Positions 11,762 to 24,850 of a DNA stretch of 64,000 nt are shown here, in pieces; position 1 is the stretch's first letter; each line of letters starts with the position of its first letter. Under the pieces are notes generated by a model, which worked only from the letters and a program-made list of their open reading frames with translations, was not told the origin of the DNA and made no database searches. This stretch comes from Thamnidium elegans (taxonomy: Eukaryota; Mucoromycota; Mucoromycetes; Mucorales; Mucoraceae). The DNA is taken from positions 1,178,001 to 1,242,000 of the forward strand of contig JAIXMG010000006.1 of NCBI GenBank assembly GCA_025201345.1, written 5' to 3'. Made by a program: the position numbers and the translations under genes.

Positions 11762-13230
11762 ATGAACTATGAAATTATATTTGAAAAGTATAAAAAAGCA
11801 GGTCAAGAACATGTCTTTAAATTCTTTAATGAATTAAACAAGATAGACCAGGAAGTTTTCTTGAGACAATTGAGTCAAGTAGAAGTAGATCAAGTATCAG
11901 TTTTAATACAGCAAGCAATGTCTCATAAATTAACACAAGACGCTAATAAATTAGAACCTTTACCGCAAGATGTAATTGATTCAAGTCATTCACAATGGTA
12001 TCAAACTGGTTTACAATTGATCGCTGAAAATAAAGTAGCTGTCATTTTAATGGCCGGTGGTCAAGGTACTCGTCTTGGTTCACAAATTCCAAAAGGTTGT
12101 TACGATATAGGTCTTCCCTCCCATAAATCTTTATTTCAGTTACAAGCTGAAAGAATTAAACGTTTACAAACATTGGCTTCTTCTTCGTATGGTAAAAATT
12201 CCATTATTCCTTGGTACATTATGACTTCAGGTCCTACTGATGTTCCTACTCGTCAATTCTTTAAACAACATGATTATTTCGGTTTATCCAAACAAAATGT
12301 CTTGTTCTTTAAACAGGGCGTATTACCTTGTTTTGATTTACAAGGTAAATTTATGCTAGAAGAAAAGGGAAAGGTAAATTCATATATACATAAAACGGAA
12401 TCAGTACTAAACTATACAAATAGTTGGCAGTTGCTCCAGATGGTAATGGTGGGATTTATAACGCTCTTCATAGAGAAGGTGTAATTAAATCATTAAAAGA
12501 ACGAGGTGTCCTTTATTCTCATTGTTACTGCGTAGACAATAGTTTAGCCAAAGTGGCAGATCCTATATTTATCGGTTACTGTGCTTCGCGTCACACAGAC
12601 GTTGGAATCAAAGTAGTTGCCAAAAATAACCCAGAAGAACCAGTGGGCGTGGTTGCTCGTCGTAATGGAAAGTACGGTGTAGTAGAATATTCTGAAATCA
12701 GTGCCGAACTTGCAAATATGCGTTCCCATCAAGATGGCAACTTAGTTTATGGCGCTGCTAATATCGCCAATCATTTCTTTTCTATCGATTTCTTGGAACG
12801 TGTACCTTCCTTTGCAGACCAATTAGAATACCATGTCGCTCATAAAAAGATTCCGTTCATTGATGTCAGTACAGGAGAACAAGTATATCCTACAAAGCCA
12901 AACGGTATTAAATTAGAACGCTTCGTGTTTGACGTGTTTGGTCATTGTGAGGCATTTAGTGTGTTACAGGTAGATCGCGCAGATGAATTCGCTCCGCTGA
13001 AAAATGGGTCCGGTGCCGGTGTCGACTGTCCAGAGACTTCTCGCGCTGCTATTTTGAATCAAGCCCAAAGGTTTATTACACAGGCAGGTGGTCACTATCA
13101 GGATCAATCGATTGAAGTAGAGATATCGCCGTTACTCTCTTATGGCGGTGAAAATTTAGAAAAATTGAATGGTAAATATATTCAAAAATCTTGTATATTA
13201 AATAGTTTAGATGATATTTATTCCCAATAA
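11762..13230 (+). CDS. UAP1: UDP-N-acetylglucosamine pyrophosphorylase
   Basis: Two exons (11762-12373 and 12424-13230) encode 472 residues. The enzyme makes UDP-GlcNAc from UTP and GlcNAc-1-phosphate, the precursor of chitin, GPI anchors and N-glycans, in the cytosol. Key features: the nucleotide-binding signature LMAGGQGTRLG near residue 96 followed by PKGCYDIGLPS; WYIMTSGPT; the uridine-binding region VAPDGNGGIY rebuilt exactly by splicing (EEKGK-LAVAPDGNGG); NSLAKVADPIFIGYC; VGVVARRNGKYGVVEYSE; and EFAPLKNGSGAGVDCPETSR near the C-terminus. The length fits fungal UAP1. The ATG comes right after a T/CT-rich leader. It faces gene debris downstream; a poly-T run of 20-odd bases starts 20 bases past the stop. 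Confidence 0.95.
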
Positions 13231-13389
13231 AAAAAAAAGACCCTTTTTTTTTTTTTTTTTTTTTTTTCACTTGAAAACTATATAGAAAGAAATTTCTTAG
13301 TCCCTATTTTAAATGCTTTTATAAAAGACAAAGTCGATTTTATTAAGATATTAAGACATTTTTTTTTATTAGTAGCACGGTAGTATATT

Positions 13390-14270
13390 TTAAAACCGAC
13401 TTAAATGCATTGGTTCTGCGTGATGCGTTACATTACCACCGTCTACCCTTTCTTCAGCTAATTTGACTGTGAAAGATAGTACAGATACATCCGCCCTATA
13501 AACTATAGAAATCGCAACGGGTATATCCTGATCTACTTTGAAGTCATTTCTGGAGTCCAAAATACGAGATCCCTCGATCTTTTCGGACACATTTTCTAAA
13601 GATTGTTGAATTAAATATAATAGTGTTTTTTCCTTGTCTGAAAACTCTTAATTTTTTAGAACTGTTATCCTTTTGCATCAGACAACTTGCATATATTACG
13701 TCTTTCAAACCTTTTTCAGTGCCAGATAGACGACTTAATACCAGCTTTTCTATAGTAACGGCATATCCAATTTGTATATTCATATTAGGATCTACGATAG
13801 CAGATAGTTTGTTTGCTATGACATCTTTTATATAAGTTACGTAAAGCAGCATAAAGGCCTTGATATATATACATGCTGTTGTGTTGATACCAAAATACCC
13901 TCGGCATGGCTATTTCTGCACAATATATTTTGAAATATCGCTATTAAGTTTAACATTTCTAAAATAAGAAATATCACCAATCAAGTAATCTTCAGCAAAC
14001 GCAATAAAACTGAAAAATAAGTTAATATGTATATATCTGTAGCAAAAGTATTATAAATGTTACTAAATGCGCTTACGAACTTCTCACATCTAGTAATGTG
14101 CTGTATCACTAGTTATGTCCTCGATGCTATTCGGAATTCTGATATTAACAGTTAACCGCGTATACAACCCGAACAAACTTTGACTTCTTCTTCTTCCGTA
14201 TTTCTAAAGCCAAAATCTGATACTATCATGAATATAGGTATACGATTTTCACAGCTTTGAACCAGTACAT
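13390..14270 (-). pseudogene. Decayed multi-segment gene, possibly HSP70-like Mucorales family
   Basis: Coding-like segments follow one another on this strand but are broken by stops and frame changes. They include ENRIPIFMIVSDFGFRN (about 14250-14200), FIAFAEDYLIGDISYFRNV, a TAG at about 13891, YIKAFMLLYVTYIKDVIANK, then NIQIGYAVTIEKLVLSRLSG (about 13780). After a further frame change comes SEKIEGSRILDSRNDFKV to the end PMHLSRF-stop at 13390. The last 66 residues align without gaps to a second locus at 25727-25927, with 21 identities. The GYAVTIEKLVLS...LKDVIYAS segment recalls divergent HSP70/HSPA12-type proteins that are numerous in Mucorales, but I cannot confirm that. A 49-base intron could remove one frame change, but the internal TAG still argues for decay. 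Confidence 0.5.
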
Positions 14271-15125
14271 TTTTTTATAACTTGTATTAAAATTATAAAT
14301 AGATATTTTGGTCGAGTCTACATTATTACCGTTTCTCACTTTTAGATGAAAATTGAGGTGTCAAAGAGATTTGGGACCACGATTATTTTGTAACTGATAC
14401 AATGTAAGATATAAATACGATATTACGTGGATATCCCTTACTAAGACAATACTAGTTTATGCTCTCTCTAAGTTCTTTCTGCGGTTTTTCAGAAATAACA
14501 ACTTTAGAATTGTACTTAAACTCTGCTATAAAAAAGTTATATAAATCTATTTAGTCAATTGGCTTTCAATCTTAGAAAATAACATTTACATTAATTAGAA
14601 TTATCAGCATAAAACTGGTCCTATGGTGTCATGGTACATTAACCTTGGGTTATTGGATTATCTATCATGATTTAAATAAAGGATCCTCTTTGAAATATGT
14701 ACTTTTAAAAAAGAAAACTATTGCTAACCAATGACTATAATATATAAGTATATGTAACGCATGTGAACTTGAAAATGTTTCTTGACAGCGTAAATAAAGA
14801 TGAAAACACAGAAAAACTATATTTAAACGTAGTATTGTTATAGAAAGGATTTGAAGGATGTTTGTAAGAAAATTTGCAGTCGTACTTTACAACAAGGGTT
14901 ACATGTTATGGCTAACTATTATTTTCCCCTTTTTTTTTTATGAAATCAGTCGGTAAAAGACATTAAAGAAAATAATAAAGTACAAGTTAGAGAACACATA
15001 ACAATATCTTGATCTTAGTAATGTGAACAACATGAAGCTTCCTTATCAACTATATCATATTTGTCTATCTTTAACTAGTAACTAATACTTTATTAAGCAA
15101 CAATTTTTTCTTTTTCTTTGTAACT
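14271..15125. other. Intergenic
   Basis: No gene seen. It may contain more upstream debris of the decayed gene to its left, since composition is less T-run-rich than typical spacer, but no segment reads convincingly. Confidence 0.5.
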
Positions 15126-15388
15126 ATGAGCTCTTTCCAACCAACAAGAAAAAGTTCCACTCTTCAGGTACATAAAGTTATTTCGTCTTACCACATGAAT
15201 TAAATAGGTAATATAAGTTTTTTCTTCTATTAACGCGTGGAAAGAAATAATAGTAGTACCGGGACAGCCCTCCTTATACTATTTGCGACGACCAGAACAG
15301 CCACTATACGATGAATATTACTATCGACAAGATTTATACACTATATTATACACTATATTATAATACTATGATTGTTCCTATCCGTTAG
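15126..15388 (+). CDS. Doubtful small spliced gene
   Basis: An ATG at 15126 opens MSSFQPTRKSSTLQ, which ends exactly at a GTACAT donor (15168). After a candidate acceptor (..AATAGTAG at 15256) a 43-residue frame runs to a TAG at 15388. The alternative frame of the second exon, PSLYYLRRPEQPLYDEYYYR, looks more protein-like but does not join in phase to the first exon. The exon 2 region includes a direct duplication of TATACACTATAT. This may be a real small Tyr-rich gene with a mis-deduced intron, or a relic. Confidence 0.2.
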
Positions 15389-15979
15389 ATAACTAGGACA
15401 CAGATGGTAACTCAAACAGTTGGATTCTCAGGGATAGTAATATTTATATTGGGGAGAGTATATACCATTACCACAAGCAATGACTTGGAATTTAAATGAT
15501 TATGTATCGTAAATACATATACAAATAAACAATAATAATCTTTGAAGTGGGGTTTATCTTTACTTGTACCGAAATACGTTAACCTGAGATTAAATAAACT
15601 ATTTTTACAGCTGTAGGTTGCGTTGTCATTACGATAATGTAAAGCATCCATGCGTATTATAATATGCTGAGAACCCTACTACTCCATGTCTTACTGTATT
15701 TTGTGAAGCATCTGTATCCTGCCAAAATAGCTCGATTGTAACCTCCTGTCTACAATTTTTCACAGGCTATTAAATTTGTAAAACGGAACCTAGAAAAGCT
15801 TTGATGTATAATTTACTTACTTTCGTTTAGTTGAATGTCTTCTTTACCCTAATTACTGCACACCATTCTTCTGAAGTATGACCTTTATGCCTAAAAAAAA
15901 GGCGCGTGATTTATTTTTATTTTTTAAATCAGAAAAAAGCGCAGTTTCCCTTTTTTTTTTTTTTTTTTCAAAGAACAAA
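15389..15979. other. Intergenic upstream of CDC7
   Basis: No gene is supported. An open frame on the minus strand at 15412-15651 lacks any recognisable feature. The last 30 bases form a T tract directly before the CDC7 start. Confidence 0.5.
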
Positions 15980-18188
15980 ATGTCCTCCACAGATAATCGT
16001 AACGTTCCAATTGTACAAGCATCGGGTACAAAACGAAAATTACCAGAAGACGATGATGAAATTAAGCTTTATTTTCCCTCACAACAACAACGCCGCATCA
16101 ATTATTTCCATGCTAGTTCACCTATACCTTATATCCCGTCCTCACCCAAACATGATTCTACCCAACATGCTTCAACAGAACCCATGTTTACTGTACCTCC
16201 CTTCTCTCCATTATCAAGCTCATTAACGTCAGATATTTACATAAAGCCTAGAAATGCTAGTTTGATTAGAAACCCTAAGCGAAAGGCAGACGAATTAGAA
16301 TTGTCTTATTCAAAGAATAAGTCTACGAAACTTTCTAAAGATAAAAGTATGAATACTCCTTCACCTACTCGCCAACCAAAATACCAAATAACACCTTTGG
16401 ATGAACAAAGAAGAGAGCATTCATCTGATGGACAAAAGCGTTCAAACTATTCTCGTTCATTTATTCCGCGAAGAATTTATACTTCTACACCTGTCCGACC
16501 AAAGGAACAAGCTCTCACTCCTCCTTCTACACAACCAAAGGATGTCACGCCTCTCTTGACACCATCAAAATATGTCACATCTCTTCCAGCGCCACCAAAG
16601 GATGCCACACCTCTTTCTGCACAACAAAGGAACGTTACTCGTGTAAAAGAATATGAGGTTGCTGGATCATTTGGTTCAAAGGGTGATAGCACTGGAACAT
16701 CAGTTACAACAGATGGAGAAGATGTAGATGCAGCAGAAACTCAAGCAGAAGCTGAAGAAATTGCAGAATTAATGAAAACTGTAAAATGTTTACCCAACTA
16801 CTACAAGTTGATCTCTAAAATTGGAGAAGGAACATTCAGTACGGTATACAAGGCGTTAGATATAAGACGAGATTATTATCAAAATCAAGAATGGGAGCAT
16901 TTATTGTCAAGTACAGAAGACGAAGAGCAACAGCAATCATCCAAGCCAGTGAACCAATTTGTTGCCTTGAAGAGAATTTATGATACTAGTAGTCCGCATC
17001 GTATTGTTAATGAAATTGAATTGTTGCGTAAATTTCTTGGTAAACCATGCATATCACCTTTGATTACAGCATTTAGACAACAAGATCAGGTATTTGTAGT
17101 TATGCCATATATCCATAACAACGACTTTAGATCTATCTTTTCAGATATGGATATGACCGAAATCAAATCTTACTTTAGATGTATGTTTACTGCTTTAAAT
17201 GAATTAAGCAAGGCTGGTATTATTCATCGAGATATCAAACCAAACAATTTCTTGTATAGCCGTAGAAAGAAGATGGGATTCGTAATTGATCTTGGTTTAG
17301 CTGAGGTATGTTAAATGATGATAATTATAATTGTTTTTTTTTTTACTAATATTTCTTTATATATATATATATATATAGCATGTAGATGAAGGGAAAAGAT
17401 TGGAAGGGCAGGACGCAAGGATTGAAGCAAGATCTCACGGCGATATGTTTACTCAAATTAGTAGAAATGCTGCAATTAATCGTATACCGTCCAAGTCTTC
17501 TATTCCTGTATTGGCAACACTCTCAAACAAAGAAAATCGTGCAGCCAATACTGCCTCTAATCCTACAGCAGTACCTGTTGAAGAATCTAGACCAATGGGA
17601 TTTGTAAGAAATGATGTACGTCGTCCTATTCGAGCAAGCCGTGCTGGAACCCGAGGCTTCAGAGCCCCCGAAGCCTTATTTAAAGTCACTAAACAAACCT
17701 GCGGTAAGATCTTATAATATTCTACTGCTTTTATGTTTTATGCTTACTTTTTTTTTTTTTTTTTAGCTGTTGATGTATGGTCAGCTGGTGTTATTTTAGC
17801 ATGCTTTATGACTGGTAGATACCCTTTCTTTATATCAAATGAAGATTCCGATGCTATTATGGAATTAGCGCAAGTATACGGCTCCCGAGAAATGAAGCAA
17901 TGTGCCCAGAATTACGGTAAATTAGACGGGGGAATTAAATAATAATTTTTATGTACTAATAATACCTTTTTATTATCATTAGAGCGAACTTTTCATACCA
18001 ATATCAACCTTCCTGCAGCTAAAATACCTTGGAAAAAACTTGCAGAGCATTTAAACAAGGAAAATATTGTCAATTGGGATCCCAATGATTTCCATCAAGC
18101 CTTGGATTTGTTGGAAAAGGCTCTTGATTTAAACAAAGACACAAGAATTACTGCTAAACAGGCTTTACAGCATCCTTTCCTCTGTTAA
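15980..18188 (+). CDS. CDC7: Cdc7-family (DDK) serine/threonine kinase
   Basis: Four exons (15980-17305, 17379-17703, 17767-17916, 17983-18188) encode 668 residues. Residues 1-260 are low-complexity Ser/Pro/Thr/Lys and include several copies of a P-K-D/Y-V/A-T-P/S-L motif. The kinase domain follows: glycine loop IGEGTFSTVYKA (about 279), VALK Lys (about 329), HRDIKPNNF (about 416), and a DLG instead of DFG metal motif (about 437). Next comes an activation-segment insert of about 90 residues rich in Arg/Ser/Asn, then AGTRGFRAPE, DVWSAGVIL, and the C-terminal ITAKQALQHPFL. A large insert before the APE motif and an N-lobe insert are hallmarks of Cdc7, which, bound to Dbf4, phosphorylates MCM at replication origins. 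The ATG after the T tract at 15960-15968 is chosen over the upstream open frame. Confidence 0.93.
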
Positions 18189-20560
18189 ATTTAATCACTT
18201 TTCTCATCGTGTAAATACTGTAAATAAATATTATTATTATTTTGTAAGGGAGATTTACTCCTCTTTTACTCAAATTCCTCTACATGTCATATGTTGTAAC
18301 GGGACTCTTACGGCTCTGGGGCACAACAAATTATACTAGTACTTTCAACCCGGAGGTCCGAAGAGAGAATCATCTCTACTTCTAACTTATAACTTAACTA
18401 AAACTTTGGGGGAATGTAAAAGAGCTAACTTATATTATTCCATTTTTTTTTAGCATTTTTGTTTTCTCTATGTCCATGCAAACGAATACGGTTCAAAGCA
18501 ACCACCGTGTATAAGAGCACTTGTTACGAACATTCAAATATGGTCCACCCGGATGTAATATTCTAAAGTTAAAGCTACTTTTTTTTTAACATTTTATAAA
18601 GGTATGTAAAAAAAAGAAAAGTAGTAGGCCATACTTTCTTTTCTGAGCGTGTAACTAGAGCGTGCAAAAAAAAATTTTTTAGTCATCTTCCTATTGATCG
18701 CAGTCAATTGGGTGGTAGTAATGTAAAATCTAGGTCCAGGAATGCGGACTGCTAGTAGAAATGGTATTTAGTAAATAATAAACTGTTTCATGCATGTTGG
18801 ATCATCAAAAATGGATTCCATACTGTGATTACTGGGTTATACAAGTATCCATCTCTGTTACGACTCCAATTAAACAGATCACTACTGGAGTATTTCGTCG
18901 TTATAGGTAATCACAACTTCATAAATAGAAAAAGAGAGATAGTAAGCTAATCACTATTTCCAGAAATATCCTAGTTCCTTTTTCGGTCAATGCTAAATAC
19001 CTACCTCCTCGGACCGGGTATGGAGAGTATTGGTTTTTCCCATTACCCTAACGGTCTCAGCATTCTGGTGGTGACTTTTAGAAGATAAAGTAGGCTACTT
19101 CCATTTCAATGTCTATCATTGAAGAAGCAAATCCCATGGACGAGTAATATACACCTTAATAATACAGTCGTTTCACTGCCAATTTAAGGTTTTAGCTTAA
19201 ATTCGCAGACTCTTATCGTGGATAATGTTACCTTGCTCATACCAATTGATGAACAATTCTGAGCTCTATTAAAAAAGCCTGAACTAGATGTCAAAAGTTA
19301 CAAGATACCGATACATTTGAAGCTAGAATAATTCAAGTTGCATACGGATGTTCCTGCTAAGTACGTATCTTCTGGGTCCGATACAATGAGATTGACAACA
19401 ATAATTATCTAATCTAGTCTTCGGTCAAGATATGTAATTATGGTCAATCCTCTAATCATTACTCAGGCAACATTTATTACTGGACGCTATCGGCAAGGCT
19501 TATTTAAAATAAATATAAATTAGTCATAAAGGGATAAAGACGCGTGAGATAATCATGTAACACCATGGCGAGAAAAAGCGCTAAATGTTAAGCATTGGTG
19601 CTCGTACAAGCACTGGAATGCTTGAGGAATCACTAGCGCTAATTTTAAGCAGGAGAAAAAAAAAATAATCACTGAAAATTGGAACCCTACTGTTGTATTT
19701 GTGACATATATACATATAAAATACATACAAATTAAAGAAATAACTAATACTAAATTAAAAAACCTAATAAAAATCTTCTTAATAAAATGACATCTATAAT
19801 GACATTTTATTAATAATATCCTGAAAACAAAGGAATTCAACTATATTAAAATGCTGTGTAACTGGAATCAAAATCAATGATCGGTAGATCAAAATAAAAA
19901 GATTGAGCAATAAAAAAGAAGCTCAATTATATTAACAAATAGATAAAGTAATTCACTAATCTTGGATTCAATATAAGTTTAGCTAACTTGTATTAAATAA
20001 AGAACGATCATGATTAACATAAAACAATTTTATTCATTCGATAATATAACATTAACATCATATGCCCAAAAAGCCTAAAAATGATAACATTGAGACGGAA
20101 TTAAAATCCCAATTGTTATCTATACATTTTGTACCTATAATTGGTACAAGGTTACCTTAATCTTAGAACAATAAGAAAAAGGTCGAGGTCATACGATAAG
20201 AAAAATAGTTCAATTCCAGTAAATATTAAATGCACGCATAACCAATTATATCTGTAGCGATGAACCTGAATAAAAGATGATCCAGTAAACAAAGAGTTGA
20301 CAGTATCATCATTTAGGAGCAATGTCGTTATACAATCGGTTATGGTGGATCAAACGGAAGATGGGAGTCAATTCTTACGAGTAGAAACCCATCATTCAAA
20401 AGCAGATAGGATCGGGTATAGATGATTTAAACCTATTAGAAAATATAGCCCTTTAAATCAATTAGGATATTCAAGATATAAAAAGGAAATGTTATTTTAG
20501 TTTTAGAGAGTTTTTTTCAGTTTTAATTTTAATAAAAAAAAACACCCCAAGTCTTTTTTC
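18189..20560. other. Gene-poor block, probably old repeat debris
   Basis: No intact frame. Base composition between about 18640 and 19560 is more balanced than ordinary spacer. Short coding-like stretches on the plus strand near 19280-19500 (such as QATFITGRYRQGLF) suggest a heavily mutated element, but its type could not be named. Confidence 0.4.
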
Positions 20561-20580
20561 ATTAATTTTACGTTGTAATT

Positions 20581-21187
20581 TTGTCAAATCCCACGCATGG
20601 ATTTATAGTAAAGTTGAAAACAAAACAAGATAAAATCCCAAGGTATAAACGTCATAACGTTATCGATAAAGAGAGATTATTCTTTTTGATCTACGAAAAA
20701 GGAATGCGTATTAGAGGCGCTACGAAAGAGTTAAACGTGCCTCCTTCTACTGCGCAAAACTGGGCAAACGCAGATAAAAGAAATCCAAGGGATGTTATCG
20801 AAAGAGAGGAAGGTAGCGGTAAGGCTGTTGGAAGACCACAGGTTTTGGTGGAAGAGCATTAGAAATTTTTGCACGAACTAATTGATGAGAAACCATCACT
20901 TGTGATATCCGAGATTATGGATGAAATAATGACTACGTTTTCTGGATTAACTATTTATAAGAGTGCACTTCACAAGAATAAAACAGAAAAATGCAGAATT
21001 AGTCTTAAAAGAGCTCATTTTCATTCCGTTGAGAGATAAAATCAAGGAAAGGCTTGACTGGGTTCAAAGACGGTTGAAGACTGACATGGATTATACCAGC
21101 AATTGTATACTTATCGATGAGTCGGCATTCCATATTAATATGAAGAAAAGTTTCGCTTGGTCTGTGGTAAAATCACACATAAAATAG
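20581..21187 (+). mobile_element. Tc1/mariner (IS630-type) transposase relic
   Basis: A 93-codon frame reads as the helix-turn-helix part of a Tc1/mariner transposase (IYEKGMRIRGATKELNVPPS, then TAQNWANADKRNP). An in-frame TAG follows at about 20860, then more of the same frame (KFLHELIDEKPSLVISEIMD), then a frame change into LDWVQRRLKTDMDY and ILIDESAFHINMKKSFAW, which holds the first catalytic Asp. The second Asp and the Glu are absent. It is homologous to the element at 57428-59138 (shared TDMDY...ID-ESAF and HTH spacing) but much more degraded. Terminal inverted repeats were not found. Confidence 0.8.
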
Positions 21188-21729
21188 AATATATAATGAT
21201 CAATGAACCATCGATTATAAAACATAACAAACGCTAGGTATCAAAATGAACCTTATATATAAAAAAAGCGCAGGGTCTAGAAATCAAGATCCTCAAGCTA
21301 TAAAAGTCACTAGATCAAATCTAAGTGTAACGATCAATCACAATAGTGTGGCCACTATTGCAAAAGACTATAAATAAGAAATCATAGTTAGCAATCCCTT
21401 TTACCGGGATTGATTTTTACAATTAAAATAAGAAATAAACGCTATTAGACATTTAATCTTATTTACCTGTTTTTATTAATTTTTCTGTGTTAAATCAAAG
21501 TATTTCTCCACAACCATCTTATTTTTGACTTTTAACGAAATTATAGGACTCATATTTAACTATATATCATTAGCGAATAAATAAATAAAAAAGACTCGAT
21601 TTCAAAAAAAAAAATCGCTTTATCCATCGTAAACGGAGTAAATATATAAAAACGCAGCGGATACTCGCTCAAAAACAGTAAATGGACGTTGATAGATAAA
21701 CAGTTACTAAAAATTCAACGACTGTTCGC

Positions 21730-21771
<42 letters not shown>

Positions 21772-24700
21772 CGAACAAAAATAGCCTGGGTGGAAGTACA
21801 TACTCTTCTGAATAAAACTGTATATGGCATCGAAATGAAAAACTATTAGTATGTTCAAAATTAAATACTCTACACAGTTTTTATTTTATGTATGAAAAGC
21901 ATAAAACGCTGTCAAACGTCGACAAATTAATTAAACTATTTAGCTCAAGAGTAACTGCCACTTTTTTTTTTTTTTTTTTTTTTTTTTTGCGTGTAACACT
22001 TGCCATATTTTATTTTATAGCATATAAATAGTAGATGTATTCCGTAAATACTATCAACGTATAATGTGAAGATAGGTAACATTTTTTTTTGTCAGTTTAA
22101 AAAAATTTGTCTGAACTTGTAAAATTTGCATGATTTGCTTATTCTGTCCTAAAAAAACATGTATTCTTTTCATATCTCTTAATAAATTTTCTAGATAAAA
22201 AGCGTACTTACACCTCCAGTCACAGCTTAAAAATTTCTAGTAAAAAGTACCAAAAGAAAGAAGTATTACTTCCATAAAAAAAAAAGTTGTTGATGTCATA
22301 AAAAAAAAACCATATATAAGCGCCCTCTATCTGAAACATAAACAATGGACCGAGATTCCATTTCCTCTTTTTTTTTTTTGTTAAAGGGATGAAAGTAATT
22401 TTTAAAAAAATAAATAACTATCCAAACACACATTTACTGTTATAAAATAAAGACTGGCTCATCAAAAGTCATTTTCCGAAGTATGTGTTGATGTGGTTTT
22501 ATAACCAATGTGACGGATACAACAGGTGTAGAAATAGACCAGTTCTTGTAAAGTATATCATCACTTTATTTTAAGGGAATAATGATATAATGATATCCTT
22601 TTAGCTTGTATATTTTGCCTATATTCAAAAATATTATATATGCGCATTTTAAGAGGATTTTATGTTTAAATGAAAAGGGACGGTATAGTTTAGATAGATA
22701 AAGTTGCTTATTTTATTTTAAAAAATCATTATGTAAAATGGGACAGACGTTAGCTGTTCTCTTCTTTTTTTTAAGTAAAAGAAAAAAAGAAAAAGAAGAG
22801 ACCGTTTTCCAAGCATAACCAACATGGAGGCCTCTATCCTTGTATGCTCTTCGCTTTTAATTCACTAACGGAAGAAGCCACCAGCAGGTCCCCCTAGTCA
22901 GAGGATTGCCAGAAGAAGAAAAAACATGATTTCCTTTGATTTCGCCTAGGTCTGTACTTTTGTCTACTTTGGAAAAAGAAAGACTATTGGTTATTATGTT
23001 TACTAATTGAAACAAAGAGATAGATATAACATTAAGTACAGTATACATTTTTTTTACACTTCAAACTTCTGACAGATCCTTAATTTATGCACTGTTGGAG
23101 TTTTTTTTTTTATATAAGGAGTTACACCAGTAAAGGGAAAAGTAGTATGTTGTCAAAATCGAACGAGTTCAGGTATATTTGAAAATTATTTGATAACATC
23201 ACGGGTTATCAATAAAAGGAAAATAAACCTTCTTTTTTAAAAGGAGGGTTTTATCGTTTCACTAACAGTATATTTTTTTAAGCATAATAAACTTCTCTAA
23301 TTACTTGAATGTTTCCTAGCTCTGTGCCAAAAAAAGTAAAATGTTGCCCAATTTTTTTTTTTCGTTGAGCTTTCGCTTTTTGTGACAAAGTCACCCTTTT
23401 TCCCTTTTCCCTCTTAACTATTCACTCTTTACTCTTTACTCTTTTGGAATTGAGATACTTTGGGAATTGAAATAAACTAGGTACTCTCATAGTAAGTGGC
23501 TGACCTATTTTTTTTTGGGCGAGGGATCACATTTTATTTCCGTTATTGTCAAGTTCTTAACACCACTACAATGTACCTAAACGACATTGTCCTATTTTAT
23601 GACTATTTTTGTTATCAACATGATGGCAACGTCGTTTATTACCCTTATTTTTCAACTCAAGAAAAGATATAAAAAGTTAGAAACCTTGCATATTTCTTTC
23701 TTGTTGGAAACAGAATGTTATTAAGTATCCATATAATAACTGTTTGTTTGAATCAAGAACACCTCCTGTTTTATTAATAGTATTACTTGCTAAATACTTT
23801 GGCCATATTTTTTTAAAAAAATATAGCACCATTATGGACGACAAACATTTTAAAAACAACATTTTAAAAAAGAAACAAATTCAATAAAACTTGGGAATTC
23901 ATAGGGATAGGCCAAACATTAAAGCATTGTCTTTTTCTTTTATCATCTTGATAATGGGAGGGCCGATTGCCCCAATTAAAAATACAATTAGCTGAGGACT
24001 GTGCCTATACTTTTTTTTGACAGCATTGTGCTCCTTTCAAAGCTGAAGCTTTATATATATATATATATTTAGGCGATGTTAGTTATTAGAACTTTTGCAT
24101 AAATAATCCCATATGAGAGGATACATTGTTTTAGTCTCCGAGCGGAATTGTATTAGGTTAGGTACAAAGCCTTCTTTGTTCTGAGGGTCGGGTTGAACGA
24201 GTAGATAACACTTTAATATAAAGGATAAAATATTATATTTCACAGCAAAGTCCCATTTCTTGAACACAGTGGTAATTCCAGACAAATGAGTGTCATCATA
24301 GGTTAGGGACAACATTGTTATTGGACATAATAAATGTGTATTATTATAAATAGAGACAATGCTATCGTATTTAGATAAAAAGCTTTATTGAACAAAAATA
24401 CAAATAAAAAAAATGCACTCCTCTTGGTTCACAAAATAAGAATACTTTGTTACTAACAGGACAAGCAGCCAAGGGAAGGCGAGAGTACTTCTGGTCCCAA
24501 AAAGTAATGGTAGGTCCATCTGATCAGTAGAATAAACTACATCACAAAAGGAACTACTTATAAAATACTACATATTCTTACTTTCCAATACAAAGGCCAC
24601 CCCACAATTACGAGCACAAAGGAGTTTTAAGTAAGGACTCTAGGTCAGAGGCACGGGACGGGCATAAATGTCGACACCGAAATTCCACCAACCCAACCAG

Positions 24701-24850
24701 CAAACCGATATCCATCAACTATGTTTTTCCATTACAGAAAAAGAGAAGATGATTGAGGACGATACCGTATGACACAGCTAAGGGACTGCACCAATTGCCC
24801 CTCGAATGCATTGAGATTCCAGTATAAAAACAGCCCGCAAGGATAGTATC
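21188..24850. other. Gene-poor block
   Basis: No gene is supported. It holds an A39 tract with inverted flanks (21723-21777, listed), a T26 tract at about 21963-21988, and scattered short frames without domains. The last 350 bases before the dispersed repeat (24480-24850) are more balanced in composition and may belong to a longer repeat unit. Confidence 0.5.
21723..21777. repeat. A39 tract bounded by inverted 7-mers
   Basis: TGTTCGC (21723-21729) and its reverse complement GCGAACA (21771-21777) bracket GC plus 39 uninterrupted A. Such a layout could be the trace of poly(A) insertion or a stem with a homopolymer loop; it could also be chance. Confidence 0.6.

Noticed and set aside
13558..13860. 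A 49-base GT-AG intron joining two frames of the 13.4-kb relic
   Set aside because: The join is in phase, but the supposed intron itself reads as plausible coding (CLMQKDNSSKKLRV) and an upstream in-frame TAG remains, so decay is the better explanation.
18189..19560. Possible retrotransposon remains
   Set aside because: No reverse transcriptase, RNase H or integrase motif and no long terminal repeats were found; only composition suggests old coding sequence.
19553..19840. 95-codon minus-strand hydrophobic frame
   Set aside because: Composition is what AT-rich DNA gives by chance (Phe, Ile, Leu, Cys); no start context, splice site or family.
22800..22930. Short reading MEASILVCSSLLIH at 22824
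   Set aside because: It stops within 15 codons and no consistent spliced frame could be built.
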